In this document: positions 11,203-21,106 of the stretch, in pieces | How positions within the stretch are numbered: the first letter of the stretch is position 1 | Layout of the letters: each line of letters opens with the position of its first letter | Source: an uncultured Limimonas sp. | GTDB taxonomy: Bacteria > Pseudomonadota > Alphaproteobacteria > Kiloniellales > Rhodovibrionaceae | Assembly (NCBI GenBank): GCA_913055855.1 | Contig: CAJXKW010000003.1 | Span: forward strand, 1 to 64,000 | Length of the DNA: 64,000 bases | Direction: 5' to 3' | Translations under genes and position numbers: made by a program | The notes under the pieces: model-generated | Seen by the model: only the letters and a program-made list of their open reading frames with translations | The model's database searches: none | What the model was told of the DNA's origin: nothing

Positions 11203-12135
11203 ATGGCGGCGCTGTCGACCGACCCCTTCCTGGCGGCTCTTTATGCCCAGGGCAAACAATTACCCGTGAGTTTCGAGGTCTATCCACCCAAACACCCCGA
11301 GGGCCGCGCAAGCCTGCGGGACAGCGTGGGCCGTCTTGCCGAGGCGGAGCCGCGGTTCTTCTCTGTCACCTGCAGCCCGGACGGCACCAGCCAGCACCGC
11401 ACCATGAACGTGGCCGCAGAGATCGGCGAGCTCACCGGCTGCCCCGCCGCCGTTCACCTCACCGCGTTCGGTTCCACGGCCGCCCAAATCGATGACGTCG
11501 CGGACCGGCTCTGGCATGCCGGGATCCGGCACATTGTCGCCCTGCGCGGCGACCGCCCGGCGGACGCCGAATCGGTGCCCCGCGCGTATGCGCACGCCGC
11601 CGACTTGGTGCGCGCGCTTAAACAACGGCACAGCTTCGAAATCAGCGTCGCCGCCTACCCCGAAGGCCATCCGGAGGCCGAATCCCTGGACGCCGATATC
11701 GAGCATCTGAAGGCGAAGCTCGACGCCGGCGCCGACCGGGCGATCTGCCAGTTTACGCTGGAGCCGGCGCACTACGGCCGCTTCCGCGAACGATGCGCCA
11801 AGCACGGCATCACCACGCCGATCGTACCCGGCATCATGACCCTGACGCTCTGGCCGCGGGTGCGGCGCTTCGCGCTGCGCGCCGGAACCACCGTGCCGGC
11901 CTGGCTGGACGAAATCTTCGACGGCACCGAGGGCGAACCCGAGGTGCAGCGCATGACGGCCATGACCGTGATGGCGGAACAGGTGCGCCGCCTCGTCGCC
12001 TACGGCGCACCCGCGCTGCACTTCTACACGCTCAACCACTGGGTGCTGCCGCTCACCGCCGCCCACCTCGCGGGCCGCCACATCGGCAACGCGCTGGAGC
12101 AGCACGTCGGCCTTTCCACGCGGGCCGGCGGATGA
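11203..12135 (+). CDS. metF: 5,10-methylenetetrahydrofolate reductase
   Basis: VSFEVYPPKHPEG, VTCSPDGTS, HIVALRGD, HFYTLNH motifs. Confidence 0.92.
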   Translation: MAALSTDPFLAALYAQGKQLPVSFEVYPPKHPEGRASLRDSVGRLAEAEPRFFSVTCSPDGTSQHRTMNVAAEIGELTGCPAAVHLTAFGSTAAQIDDVADRLWHAGIRHIVALRGDRPADAESVPRAYAHAADLVRALKQRHSFEISVAAYPEGHPEAESLDADIEHLKAKLDAGADRAICQFTLEPAHYGRFRERCAKHGITTPIVPGIMTLTLWPRVRRFALRAGTTVPAWLDEIFDGTEGEPEVQRMTAMTVMAEQVRRLVAYGAPALHFYTLNHWVLPLTAAHLAGRHIGNALEQHVGLSTRAGG

Positions 12136-12341
12136 CCACGCGTGCCGCCAGGGGACGCGGCGCCCGCCGATCCCGTCATCAATGCTTCACATCCACGATC
12201 TCGCGCTGCACGCGCCGGGGCGCTAGCTTCCGGGCCAGAGGCGATCAGAATGGCTCACCGGCTCCCTGAATCTTGCCTGTCTTCACAAGGTCAGCGTGCG
12301 ATTCAGTGATCCATCGGGCGCGAATCCCAGGCGAGAGCGCC

Positions 12342-13550
12342 ATGACCCATGCCCCCGCAGCCAGCGACGCAACCGCGCGCGAGGTTTTGGTTACCTTCCT
12401 GCGCCTGGGCTGCACGGCCTTCGGCGGGCCCATCGCACATCTGGGTTATTTCCGCGAACACCTCGTGCAGCGGCGCGGCTGGCTCGACGAAGCGGCCTAC
12501 GGCGATCTGGTGGCCCTGTGCCAGTTTCTGCCCGGCCCGACGAGCAGCCAGGTGGGGATCGCCATCGGCCTGTCGCGCGCGGGCGTGCTCGGCGGCGCGG
12601 CGGCGTGGCTGGGCTTCACCCTGCCCTCGGCGCTGCTGATGACCGGCTTCGCCCTGGGCCTGCTCGCCCTGGGCGACGTCGCCGGCACGGGTTGGCTGCA
12701 CGGCCTCAAGCTCGCCGCCGTGGCCGTGGTCGCGAACGCCGTCTGGGGCATGGCGGCGACGCTGTGTCCCGACCGCTGGCGCGCCAGTCTCGCCGTCCTG
12801 GCCACGGCCGTCGTGACCGCGCTGCCCGGCGCGCCGGCGCAGATCGCCGCCATCGGGCTGAGCGCCCTCGCCGGGCTGCTGCTCTATCGTGGCGAGCTGC
12901 CCGAGCGCCACGGCGGCGCCCTCAATCCCTATGTCAGGCGGCCCGTGGGCGCGGCGGCACTCGTCGTATTCGCCGGGCTGATCGTGGCGCTGCCCGTCCT
13001 CGCACCGAGTGGCGGCCCGGGCACGCTGGCCTACGCGGACGCGTTCTACCGCGCGGGTTCGCTGGTGTTCGGTGGCGGGCACGTGGTGCTGCCGCTCCTT
13101 GAGAGCTTCGTCGTCGCGCCGGGGTGGATGACGCCGGACACCTTCCTCGCCGGCTACGGCGCGGCACAGGCATTGCCGGGCCCGCTGTTCAGCATTGGCG
13201 CCTACCTGGGCGCATCGATGACCGCGCCGCCCAACGGGCCCGTCGGCGCGGTCGTGGGACTCGTGGCGATCTTCCTGCCGGCGTTCCTGCTCGTGGTGGG
13301 CGTCGTGCCGTTCTGGGACGCCCTGCGCCGGCGCCGCCGGGTCCGCGCCGCGCTCACCGGCGTCAACGCGGGCGTGGTGGGCCTGCTCGCCGCAGCGCTT
13401 TACGATCCCGTCTGGACGAGCGCGGTCACGACCCCGGCCGCGTTCGCCATCGTCCTGACCGCGTTCCTGCTCCTCGCCGGCTGGCGGATCAGCCCGGTCG
13501 CCGTGGTGGGGCTCTGCGCCATGGCCGGAGCGGCATTGCCGGCGGTATAG
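12342..13550 (+). CDS. chrA: Chromate transporter (CHR family)
   Basis: LRLGCTAFGGPIAHLGYFREHLVQRRGWLDEAAYGDLVALCQFLPGPTSSQ, and an internal repeat with FGGGHVVLPLLE. Confidence 0.93.
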   Translation: MTHAPAASDATAREVLVTFLRLGCTAFGGPIAHLGYFREHLVQRRGWLDEAAYGDLVALCQFLPGPTSSQVGIAIGLSRAGVLGGAAAWLGFTLPSALLMTGFALGLLALGDVAGTGWLHGLKLAAVAVVANAVWGMAATLCPDRWRASLAVLATAVVTALPGAPAQIAAIGLSALAGLLLYRGELPERHGGALNPYVRRPVGAAALVVFAGLIVALPVLAPSGGPGTLAYADAFYRAGSLVFGGGHVVLPLLESFVVAPGWMTPDTFLAGYGAAQALPGPLFSIGAYLGASMTAPPNGPVGAVVGLVAIFLPAFLLVVGVVPFWDALRRRRRVRAALTGVNAGVVGLLAAALYDPVWTSAVTTPAAFAIVLTAFLLLAGWRISPVAVVGLCAMAGAALPAV

Positions 13551-13617
13551 CGGCTTGGCGCCGGCGCGCGGGCTCTGCTAGAGACGCGCCCGGCAACACA
13601 GGACATCGTTCGAGAAC

Positions 13618-14010
13618 ATGCACACCCTCCTGGCGATCGGCGCCGGCGGTGCGCTGGGCGCGATCGCGCGCTATCTGCTGGTGAGCCGCGTCGGGCATGC
13701 GCTGGGCCCCGAGGGTGCGGGCGGCATCCCGGTGGGCATCCTGAGCGCGAACGTCCTGGGCTCGCTGGTCATGGGCCTCGTCGCCGAGTACGTCGCCCTG
13801 GCGTGGCAGCCGCCGGAGGCGCTGCGCGTGTTCGTCACCACCGGGCTGCTGGGTGCGTTCACCACGTTCTCCACCTTTGCCCTGGAGGCGAGTGTGTTCC
13901 TGGAGCGCGGCGCCCTAAGCCAGGCGGCCATCTACATTGGCGGCTCGGTGGGCCTTTCGCTGCTCGGGCTGTTCGCCGGAATCTGGCTGATGCGCTGGGT
14001 GCTGACGTGA
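13618..14010 (+). CDS. crcB: Fluoride channel CrcB/FluC
   Basis: GAGGALGAIARYL, TTGLLGAFTTFSTFALE motifs, 130 aa. Confidence 0.95.
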   Translation: MHTLLAIGAGGALGAIARYLLVSRVGHALGPEGAGGIPVGILSANVLGSLVMGLVAEYVALAWQPPEALRVFVTTGLLGAFTTFSTFALEASVFLERGALSQAAIYIGGSVGLSLLGLFAGIWLMRWVLT

Positions 14011-14993
14011 GCGCGGTCAAGACCATCAAGGTCGGCAACGAAGACGCGCAAACGCGCGTGGACCGCTGGTTCAAGCGGCACTACCCGGGCCTGGCGTTCA
14101 GCCGGGTGAACAAGTTGCTGCGCACCGGCCAGGTGCGCGTGGACGGCAAGCGCGCCAAGGCCAACCAGCGCCTGGAACCCGGCCAAGAGATCCGCGTCCC
14201 GCCCCTGCCCGACGACGCCGCCCAACCGGACGCCGCCGCGCGCCCGGCGGATACGCCCGACCCGGCGTGGGTGCGCGCGCTCCAGGAGGCGGTGATCCAC
14301 TGCGACGACTGGGTGCTCGCGCTGAACAAGCCGCCGGGCATCGCGACCCAGGGCGGAACGCATGTGCGCACCAGCGTGGACGGGATCAGCGACGCGCTGC
14401 GCTTCGGCGCCGCGGCGCGCCCCCGACTCGTGCACCGCCTGGACAAGGACACCAGCGGGGTGCTGCTGCTCGGGCGCAGCGCCGAGGCAGCGAACCGGCT
14501 GACGGCCGCGTTCCGCTCGCAGGATACGCAGAAGATCTACTGGGCCCTCACTGCCGGCGTGCCCGAACCGCGTGCGGGGCGGATCGAGCGGCCGCTGGGC
14601 AAGCGCAAGCGCGGCGGCGGCGAGAAGATGGGCGAGACGCCCGACGGCAAGCCGGCCGTGACCGCCTACCGCGTCGTTGCCACGCCTCGGCGGGACGTCG
14701 CGTGGGTCGCGCTGAGCCCGCTGACCGGGCGCACGCACCAGCTTCGCGCCCACCTGGCCCTGGCCGGCACGCCCATCCTGGGCGACGGCAAGTACGGCGG
14801 GCGCGCGGCGTTCCCCGCGGATCCGGGCGTGCGCGGGCTGCACCTGCACGCGCGCCGGATCGCCCTGCCCCATCCGGACGACGGCACCACGCTGCGCATC
14901 ACCGCAGGGCTGCCCGGGCACATGGCGGAAACCTTCGACCGGCTCGGCCTGGATGTGGCACAGGGCGAAGATGCCGACCCACTGGCACCCTGA
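14007..14993 (+). CDS. rluC: Ribosomal large-subunit pseudouridine synthase, RluC/RluD family
   Basis: S4 domain followed by RLVHRLDKDTSGVLLLGRS and GRTHQLRAHLA; GTG start overlaps crcB stop. Confidence 0.88.
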   Translation: MSAVKTIKVGNEDAQTRVDRWFKRHYPGLAFSRVNKLLRTGQVRVDGKRAKANQRLEPGQEIRVPPLPDDAAQPDAAARPADTPDPAWVRALQEAVIHCDDWVLALNKPPGIATQGGTHVRTSVDGISDALRFGAAARPRLVHRLDKDTSGVLLLGRSAEAANRLTAAFRSQDTQKIYWALTAGVPEPRAGRIERPLGKRKRGGGEKMGETPDGKPAVTAYRVVATPRRDVAWVALSPLTGRTHQLRAHLALAGTPILGDGKYGGRAAFPADPGVRGLHLHARRIALPHPDDGTTLRITAGLPGHMAETFDRLGLDVAQGEDADPLAP

Positions 14994-15042
14994 CCGTCTT
15001 CCCCCCTGGTTCGCCAGCGCACCCGAACCCACGTAGAGCGCG

Positions 15043-15750
15043 ATGATGCCGCCGCACCGCTTTCGCCTTCTGGTCTTCGACGTCGACGGAACCCTGGTGG
15101 ACAGCCAGGCCGCGATCGTCGCCGCGATGAACCGCACCTTCGAGGAACTCGGCCTGACCGCGCCGGACCCGGCGAGCACGCGCCACGTCGTGGGGCTGTC
15201 GCTGGACGAGGCGGTCGCGCGCCTGCTCCCCGCCGACGCCGGGCCGGACCTGATCGCCGAGGCGGCGCAGCGCTACAAACACGCGTTCTACACCGCGCGC
15301 CACGAGCCCGGCTACGAGGAACCCCTGTTCCCCGGTGTTGCCGAGACTCTGCCGCGGCTCAACCACCCGCAGGTCTGCCTGGGCATCGCCACCGGCAAGA
15401 GCCGGCGCGGGCTGGTCGCCACGCTGGAACACCACGGGCTGGACGGGCATTTCGTCACCCTGCAGACCGCCGACACCGGCCACGGCAAACCGCACCCGCG
15501 GATGCTCCGCGACGCCATGGCGGAGGTGGGCGCCGAGCCCGGCGAAACCGTCGTGGTGGGCGACACCGTGTTCGACATGGAGATGGCGCGCAGCGCCGGA
15601 ACGGCCGCCCTGGGCGTCGGCTGGGGCTACCACCCCGTCGCCGACCTCCGCGGCGCCGGCGCGCAGCGGATTCTCGACCGGTTCGCCGAGCTTCCCGCCG
15701 TCCTCAACGAGCTTTCGCACGCATGCGCATCCGACGACCGCGTCGGCTGA
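15043..15750 (+). CDS. HAD-IA family hydrolase (phosphoglycolate phosphatase-like)
   Basis: LLVFDVDGTLVDSQ, IATGKSRRG, VVGDTVFDMEMARSAG HAD motifs. Confidence 0.9.
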   Translation: MMPPHRFRLLVFDVDGTLVDSQAAIVAAMNRTFEELGLTAPDPASTRHVVGLSLDEAVARLLPADAGPDLIAEAAQRYKHAFYTARHEPGYEEPLFPGVAETLPRLNHPQVCLGIATGKSRRGLVATLEHHGLDGHFVTLQTADTGHGKPHPRMLRDAMAEVGAEPGETVVVGDTVFDMEMARSAGTAALGVGWGYHPVADLRGAGAQRILDRFAELPAVLNELSHACASDDRVG

Positions 15751-15935
15751 GCGGGGCCGTCGCGCCGCCACGACCGGGTCGGCCAGCTTGACAGTCGTGG
15801 CACGATAGCAACCCCTGCGTCGCGGGGCGTCACCGGGCGCGCCAAACGGCGGCGCAACCCGAAGAAACGGATGGCGGCGGCTTGGCGCGAGCCCGACCCG
15901 CGCCATCGACAACGTGCTGGGCGGAAAGGCGAGCC

Positions 15936-16661
15936 ATGACCAAGACGATGACCCGTTTCTACACGGCGGCGGAAAGCACCGAGGTCGATGACGGCTACGC
16001 CGTCACGCTGGACGGGCGCACGGTCAAGACGCCCAAGCGCCGCGCCCCCCTGGTCGTCCCGGCCGCGCCGCTCGCCGAGGCGGTGGCGGCGGAATGGGCC
16101 GCGCAGGACGAAACGGTCGATCCGGACACCATGCCGCTCACGGCGCTGGCGAGTACGGCGCTGGATCTGCACGAACACCGCCAGGACCTGGTCGCCGCGA
16201 TCGCGCGACACGGGGAAACGGATCCGGTGTGCTACTGGGTGCCGGAGCCGGGCACACTGCGCGAACGCCAGCAGACCTACTGGCAGCCGCTTCTGGACTG
16301 GGTTGCGCTGAGCTACGACGCGCGCCTCAACGTTACCAGCGGGATTCTGCCGATAGACCAGCCCAGCGACGCCACGAAGGCGCTGGGCGATGCCGTCGCC
16401 GGCCTGGACGATTTCCGCCTTGCCGCCCTCTCTTCGGCCGTTGCGGCGACCACCTCGCTGGTCGTCGGCCTCGCCCTGCTCGACCGGCGGATCGACGCCG
16501 ACACCGCCTTCGAAACGGCGGAACTCGAAGCGACGTTCCAGATCGAGCAATGGGGGCAGGACGCGGAAACCGAGGATCGCCGGACGCGTATCCATGGCGA
16601 TCTGCACGCGGTCGAACGCTTTCGCCGCGCGCTCTCGGGCGAGCGGATTCTGGCCGGCTAA
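15936..16661 (+). CDS. ATP12 family F1-ATPase assembly chaperone
   Basis: RFYTAAESTEVDDGYAVTLDGRTVKTPKRRAPLVVP and C-terminal FQIEQWGQDAE. Confidence 0.92.
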   Translation: MTKTMTRFYTAAESTEVDDGYAVTLDGRTVKTPKRRAPLVVPAAPLAEAVAAEWAAQDETVDPDTMPLTALASTALDLHEHRQDLVAAIARHGETDPVCYWVPEPGTLRERQQTYWQPLLDWVALSYDARLNVTSGILPIDQPSDATKALGDAVAGLDDFRLAALSSAVAATTSLVVGLALLDRRIDADTAFETAELEATFQIEQWGQDAETEDRRTRIHGDLHAVERFRRALSGERILAG

Positions 16662-16730
16662 CCCGACCGGATTCCGGAGGATGCCGGCGCGCACCGGCCG
16701 CGTGACCGGTGCGCGCGCGTTTCAAGCGGC

Positions 16731-17210
16731 TCAGGAAGCCTTCTTGAACTCTTCCGACTCCTGGTCGAGCGCGGTGATGCCGCGGTTGACCGCATCCTCG
16801 AGGACGCGCCGCTGTTCCTCGTCCAGCGTGCCCAGGACGTTTTCCAGCCGCGCGATGGGATCGCGCGCCAGCATCGCCCAGCCCTCGTCGGTCAGCGACA
16901 GCGGCTGTGCCCGCCGGCGCTTGCCCCGGCGCACCAGGCCGCGCCGCTCCAGCGCGGTGATGGTGATCGACGCCGTTCCCAGCGTGGTGCGCTGGTGCCG
17001 GGCCACGCCGCTGACGGTGCGCTCATCCTCTGACGCCTCGGACAGGAAGCGCAGCACCTCCCACTGCGTGGGCCGCAACTTGTCGCTGTAGGCGTTGTTC
17101 AGGTACGCGCGCACGAACTGCGTGACCAGCTCGGCGAGCTTGGGGATTTCCGTGGTTGTCGCGCCGTTTTCGGGCTGGGTCGGGGTTTCCTGTGTTTGTT
17201 CTTCAGCCAT
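16731..17210 (-). CDS. MarR family transcriptional regulator
   Basis: 159 aa winged-helix pattern: PTQWEVLRFLSEA, SGVARHQRTTLGTASITITALERRGLVRRGKR. Confidence 0.85.
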   Translation of the reverse strand: MAEEQTQETPTQPENGATTTEIPKLAELVTQFVRAYLNNAYSDKLRPTQWEVLRFLSEASEDERTVSGVARHQRTTLGTASITITALERRGLVRRGKRRRAQPLSLTDEGWAMLARDPIARLENVLGTLDEEQRRVLEDAVNRGITALDQESEEFKKAS

Positions 17211-17435
17211 GACCGCACTCTACTCTTTCTGCGTTGGTCCAACGTGCGAAAACCTAACATCCTCATCCAGTTTTCGCTAGCTATCAATGCAGTTCAAAAG
17301 CCGTGCCAAAAACCTAACCGGACGGGTAGAGCGCCCATTCTTCCGGAATCGCGGCGCTCCATGCGTTTGGTGCGATTAAGGTATGTGCGCATTTTTTAGC
17401 AAATTTGACACATTTTTTTCCTCAGTCCACCTCGG

Positions 17436-18125
17436 CTAGTCGAGTACACCCATCCGGATCGCTTGCCGTACCGCTCTGGTGCGGTTGTTGACGCCCAACT
17501 TCTTGAACAGCGCGCGAATGTGAAGCTTCACCGTCACCTCACGGATGTCCAGCCAGCCCGCGATTTCCCGATTCGACATGCCTTCACCCAGATACGTCAG
17601 GACGAGGCGTTCGCGCTCCGTCAGCGTAACCGCGCGCGCCGATGACATGGGGTGCGCCGCCTGCAGCGTCCATGGCACAAAAGGCTCGCCACTTAAAATG
17701 ACCGCCAGCGCGGCTGTGAAGCTCTGCCGCGAATAGCTTTTCGGAATGACGCCGTGGCCGCCCGCCTGCATCACCGCGGCCGCGCTCTCGGGCGTGGGCG
17801 CCTCGGGGACGACCGCGACGCGCGCCCCCGGCCAGGTCCGCGCAGCCGTCTCAATCCCGGTGCGCAACGCATCACCGTCCCCGTTTGCAGCGAGCAAAAT
17901 GCAATAGCGCGTTGCGCCTTCAACCACCCGCTCGGACAATTCGGTCACGTCGGCGGCCGCGATCACCTGCGCTTCGGGCAGGCACGCAGCGATCTGCTGG
18001 ACCAGCAGATCGCGTAGGAGTTCGCTGGCCTCGACAATGGCCAGCGCGAGGCCCGCGCCCTGGTCGGTGATGAGACCACACGCCGGCTCGGCCGCGGGCG
18101 TGGTCACGGTTTCGCGGTCGATCAC
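17436..18125 (-). CDS. LuxR/NarL family regulator with degenerate receiver-like domain
   Basis: C-terminal LTERERLVLTYLGEGMSNREIAGWLDIREVTVKLHIRALFKKLGVNNRTRAV (GerE HTH); N-terminal receiver-like fold. Confidence 0.85.
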   Translation of the reverse strand: MIDRETVTTPAAEPACGLITDQGAGLALAIVEASELLRDLLVQQIAACLPEAQVIAAADVTELSERVVEGATRYCILLAANGDGDALRTGIETAARTWPGARVAVVPEAPTPESAAAVMQAGGHGVIPKSYSRQSFTAALAVILSGEPFVPWTLQAAHPMSSARAVTLTERERLVLTYLGEGMSNREIAGWLDIREVTVKLHIRALFKKLGVNNRTRAVRQAIRMGVLD

Positions 18126-18507
18126 GGTCCTCAGCCTTCCGGACGGAGACCCCGGCCCATGGGCGGGCGGCGGGGGTTTGCATTGGACTCCGAGGGGAAC
18201 CAGTATCGAATAGAGTTTCCAGGGCTTGGTGAGTAGCCGCGATCCATCTCTTCGTCAAGGCAATTTCATCAATATTAGCGACTTGCGGAATTCTGATTCC
18301 ATAATGCAACCGAACGAAGAAAAATCCATTTTGATTTTCGTTGCAACGATACGCGCGGCATTGGCATTGCGGCTACAGCTTCGCGTCCTGCGGTCTGGTC
18401 CCGTGCGGGGTGCAGCCGCACCATCCGCGGCTTGTTCGCCCGCGCCATCGGCGGCATGCTCCGCAGGTTCGTGGTGCACCGCAACGATCAGAACCTCCGG
18501 AGACGAC

Positions 18508-20040
18508 ATGCAGGACATTATCCGACAGCTTGAAGAGAAGCGCGCCCAGGCCCGCGAGGGCGGTGGCGAGCGCCGGATCGCGAACCAGCATGCGAAAGGC
18601 AAGCTCACGGCGCGCGAACGGCTGGAGCTGCTCCTCGACGAGGACTCGTTCGAGGAGTGGGACATGTTCGTCGAGCACCGCTGCACCGATTTCGGCATGG
18701 AATCCACGCACGTACCCGGCGACGGCGTGGTCACAGGCTATGGCACCATCAACGGCCGGCTCGTCTTCGTCTTCAGCCAGGATTTCACCGTCTTCGGCGG
18801 CTCGCTCTCCGACGCGCACGCGCACAAGATCGCCAAGGTCATGGACAAGGCGCTGCAGGTCGGCGCGCCGGTCATCGGCCTGAACGACTCCGGCGGCGCC
18901 CGTATCCAGGAGGGCGTTGATTCGCTTGCCGGCTACGCCGAGGTCTTTCGGCGCAACGTCGACGGCTCCGGCGTCATTCCCCAGATCTCCATGATCATGG
19001 GCCCGTGCGCCGGTGGCGCCGTCTACTCCCCCGCGATGACCGACTTCATCTTCATGGTGAAGGACAGCTCTTACATGTTCGTCACCGGCCCGGACGTGGT
19101 GAAGACGGTCACCCACGAGACGGTGACGGCCGAGCAGCTCGGCGGCGCGCTGACCCACGCGGGCAAGTCCGGCGTGTCGGACATGGCCTACGACAACGAC
19201 GTCGAGGCCCTGCTGATGACGCGACGCTTCATGGACTTCCTGCCCAGCTCCAACACCGAGGAGCCGCCGGTGCGGCCCACCGACGACCGCGCCGACCGCG
19301 AGGAACCGTCGCTGGACACCATCGTCCCGCCCAGCCCGAACAAGCCCTACGACATGAAGGAGGTCATCGAGAAGGTCGTGGACGAACGCGACTTTTTCGA
19401 GATCCAGCCGGACTACGCCAAGAACCTGGTCATTGGTCTGGCGCGGATGGAAGGCCGGACCGTGGGCGTGGTCGCCAACCAGCCCATGGTGCTCGCGGGC
19501 TGTCTCGACATCGATTCCTCGCGCAAGGCGGCACGCTTCGTGCGCTTTTGCGACTCCTTCAACATTCCCATCGTGACCTTCGTCGACGTTCCCGGCTTCC
19601 TGCCCGGCACGACGCAGGAGTACGGCGGCATCATCGAGCACGGCGCGAAGCTGCTTTTCGCCTTCACCGAAGCCACGGTGCCCAAGGTCACGGTGATCAC
19701 GCGCAAGGCCTACGGGGGCGCCTACGACGTCATGGCCTCCAAGCACCTCCGCGGCGACGTCAACTACGCCTGGCCGTCGGCGGAAATTGCGGTGATGGGC
19801 CCGCAAGGCGCGGTGGAGATCATCTTCCGCGAGGATGCCAAGGATCCGGATAAGCTGGCGGAGCGGACCGAGGAATACCGGCAGAAGTTCGCCAATCCCT
19901 TCGTCGCGGCCTCGCGGGGCTTCCTGGACGACGTCATCATGCCCCACGGGACCCGCCGCCGCGTGTGCAACGCCCTGGCCATGCTGCGCAACAAGAAGCA
20001 CACCGAGACCTGGAAGAAGCACACGAACATCCCGCTCTAG
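18508..20040 (+). CDS. pccB: Propionyl-CoA carboxylase beta chain
   Basis: 510 aa carboxyltransferase; [54 protein letters not shown]. Confidence 0.95.
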   Translation: MQDIIRQLEEKRAQAREGGGERRIANQHAKGKLTARERLELLLDEDSFEEWDMFVEHRCTDFGMESTHVPGDGVVTGYGTINGRLVFVFSQDFTVFGGSLSDAHAHKIAKVMDKALQVGAPVIGLNDSGGARIQEGVDSLAGYAEVFRRNVDGSGVIPQISMIMGPCAGGAVYSPAMTDFIFMVKDSSYMFVTGPDVVKTVTHETVTAEQLGGALTHAGKSGVSDMAYDNDVEALLMTRRFMDFLPSSNTEEPPVRPTDDRADREEPSLDTIVPPSPNKPYDMKEVIEKVVDERDFFEIQPDYAKNLVIGLARMEGRTVGVVANQPMVLAGCLDIDSSRKAARFVRFCDSFNIPIVTFVDVPGFLPGTTQEYGGIIEHGAKLLFAFTEATVPKVTVITRKAYGGAYDVMASKHLRGDVNYAWPSAEIAVMGPQGAVEIIFREDAKDPDKLAERTEEYRQKFANPFVAASRGFLDDVIMPHGTRRRVCNALAMLRNKKHTETWKKHTNIPL

Positions 20041-20089
20041 GGCAAAATCGATGAAAGCCGAACCGGCTTTCATCGTGAATTTTGCTCTA
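20037..20089. repeat. About 50-bp imperfect palindrome / stem-loop immediately after pccB
   Basis: TAGGGCAAAATCGATGAAAGCCG-AAC-CGGCTTTCATCGTGAATTTTGCTCTA; inner arms GATGAAAGCCG/CGGCTTTCATC perfect. Confidence 0.8.
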
Positions 20090-20285
20090 ACTTCCTGAAG
20101 AGCGGGCAAGATGCGATCAGGTTGGGTCGCCGGATCGCATCGCACGCTCGCGCCCGGCCTGCCGGGCGCGAGCACGCCGGTGTGCGGTGCGAGACGGCAT
20201 GTCCGTCAATGCGGGCGGATCCGGGCCAACGCCCCGGGAACGGCCCTCACCCGCCCACGCACGCGGCGGGTGAGGGCTTGTCGTG

Positions 20286-20966
20286 TTACGCCATCTCCGC
20301 TGGCGCCGTGCGGGGCGACGGCGTGCCGCCGCCCAGCCAGGCCAGGCAGTCGTCCACCGGCAGTAGATGCACGCCCACGCGGCAAAGCTCGCGCTGCGCC
20401 GTCTCGTCCGCGCCAGCGGCCGCGTCGGGAACCAGGACCACGCGATAGTCACGCTCGCTCGCCTCGAGCGTGGTGGCACGGCCGGAACTGGCGAAATTGA
20501 AGCCGGCAACGAGCAGCGTGGTGACGCCGTGCACGGCGAGTCGTTGCGCCAGGGCGGTGTCGTAGAACGCGCCCCAGCGCGGCTTGTACAGCGCCTCTTC
20601 GCGGGGCCCGATGGCCTGGTACCCACCGTCCATGAGGAGATACGGGTCCAGCCGGATGGCCGGATCGGGCAGGATCTCGGCGAGCAACTCGGCGCCCAGG
20701 CTGCCCGGCATGAGCACACGCATGCCCTCCTCCACAGCCTTGCGGCGGCAGAGGTCAACGTTGCTGCCGTCCGGGCGGTAATAGCGGACGGTGTGGAGAA
20801 TGGGCACGCCGCGGGCGCGCACGCCGGCGACCAGACGGGCCAGCGGCTCCACGGTCTGGGAGCACGCCGCCGAGCGGACCGGCGATTCGTTGGCGATGTA
20901 ATCGCGTTGGGCGTCGACCGTCACGAGGGCGCACCGATGGCGCTCGGGCGCCGTGTAGTCGATCAT
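20286..20966 (-). CDS. Isochorismatase-family hydrolase-like protein lacking the usual nucleophilic Cys
   Basis: ALVTVDAQRDY (Asp), YKPRWGAFYDT (Lys) and fold order match; FNFASSGRATT where TNVCV is expected. Confidence 0.75.
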   Translation of the reverse strand: MIDYTAPERHRCALVTVDAQRDYIANESPVRSAACSQTVEPLARLVAGVRARGVPILHTVRYYRPDGSNVDLCRRKAVEEGMRVLMPGSLGAELLAEILPDPAIRLDPYLLMDGGYQAIGPREEALYKPRWGAFYDTALAQRLAVHGVTTLLVAGFNFASSGRATTLEASERDYRVVLVPDAAAGADETAQRELCRVGVHLLPVDDCLAWLGGGTPSPRTAPAEMA

Positions 20967-21106
20967 TTCGGGCACGTTCCTCGCCTCCGTGGCCGTTTTC
21001 ACGTGCGCACGTCACGGGAACGTAACCGACCACGGGGTGCCGGTCGGGACAACACCGGCAAGATCATGCCAGATCCCCGCCGCATGCAATGCTGTGACCG
21101 CGAACG

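Noticed and set aside
18126-18507. N-terminal extension of pccB from 18226 in the ORF track
   Set aside because: Residues before [12 protein letters not shown] are not PCC-like; the intergenic DNA is AT-richer and the 18508 ATG has a suitable GGAG upstream.
18373-20175. 600-aa minus-strand ORF antisense to pccB
   Set aside because: Shadow ORF; pccB motifs are complete on the plus strand.
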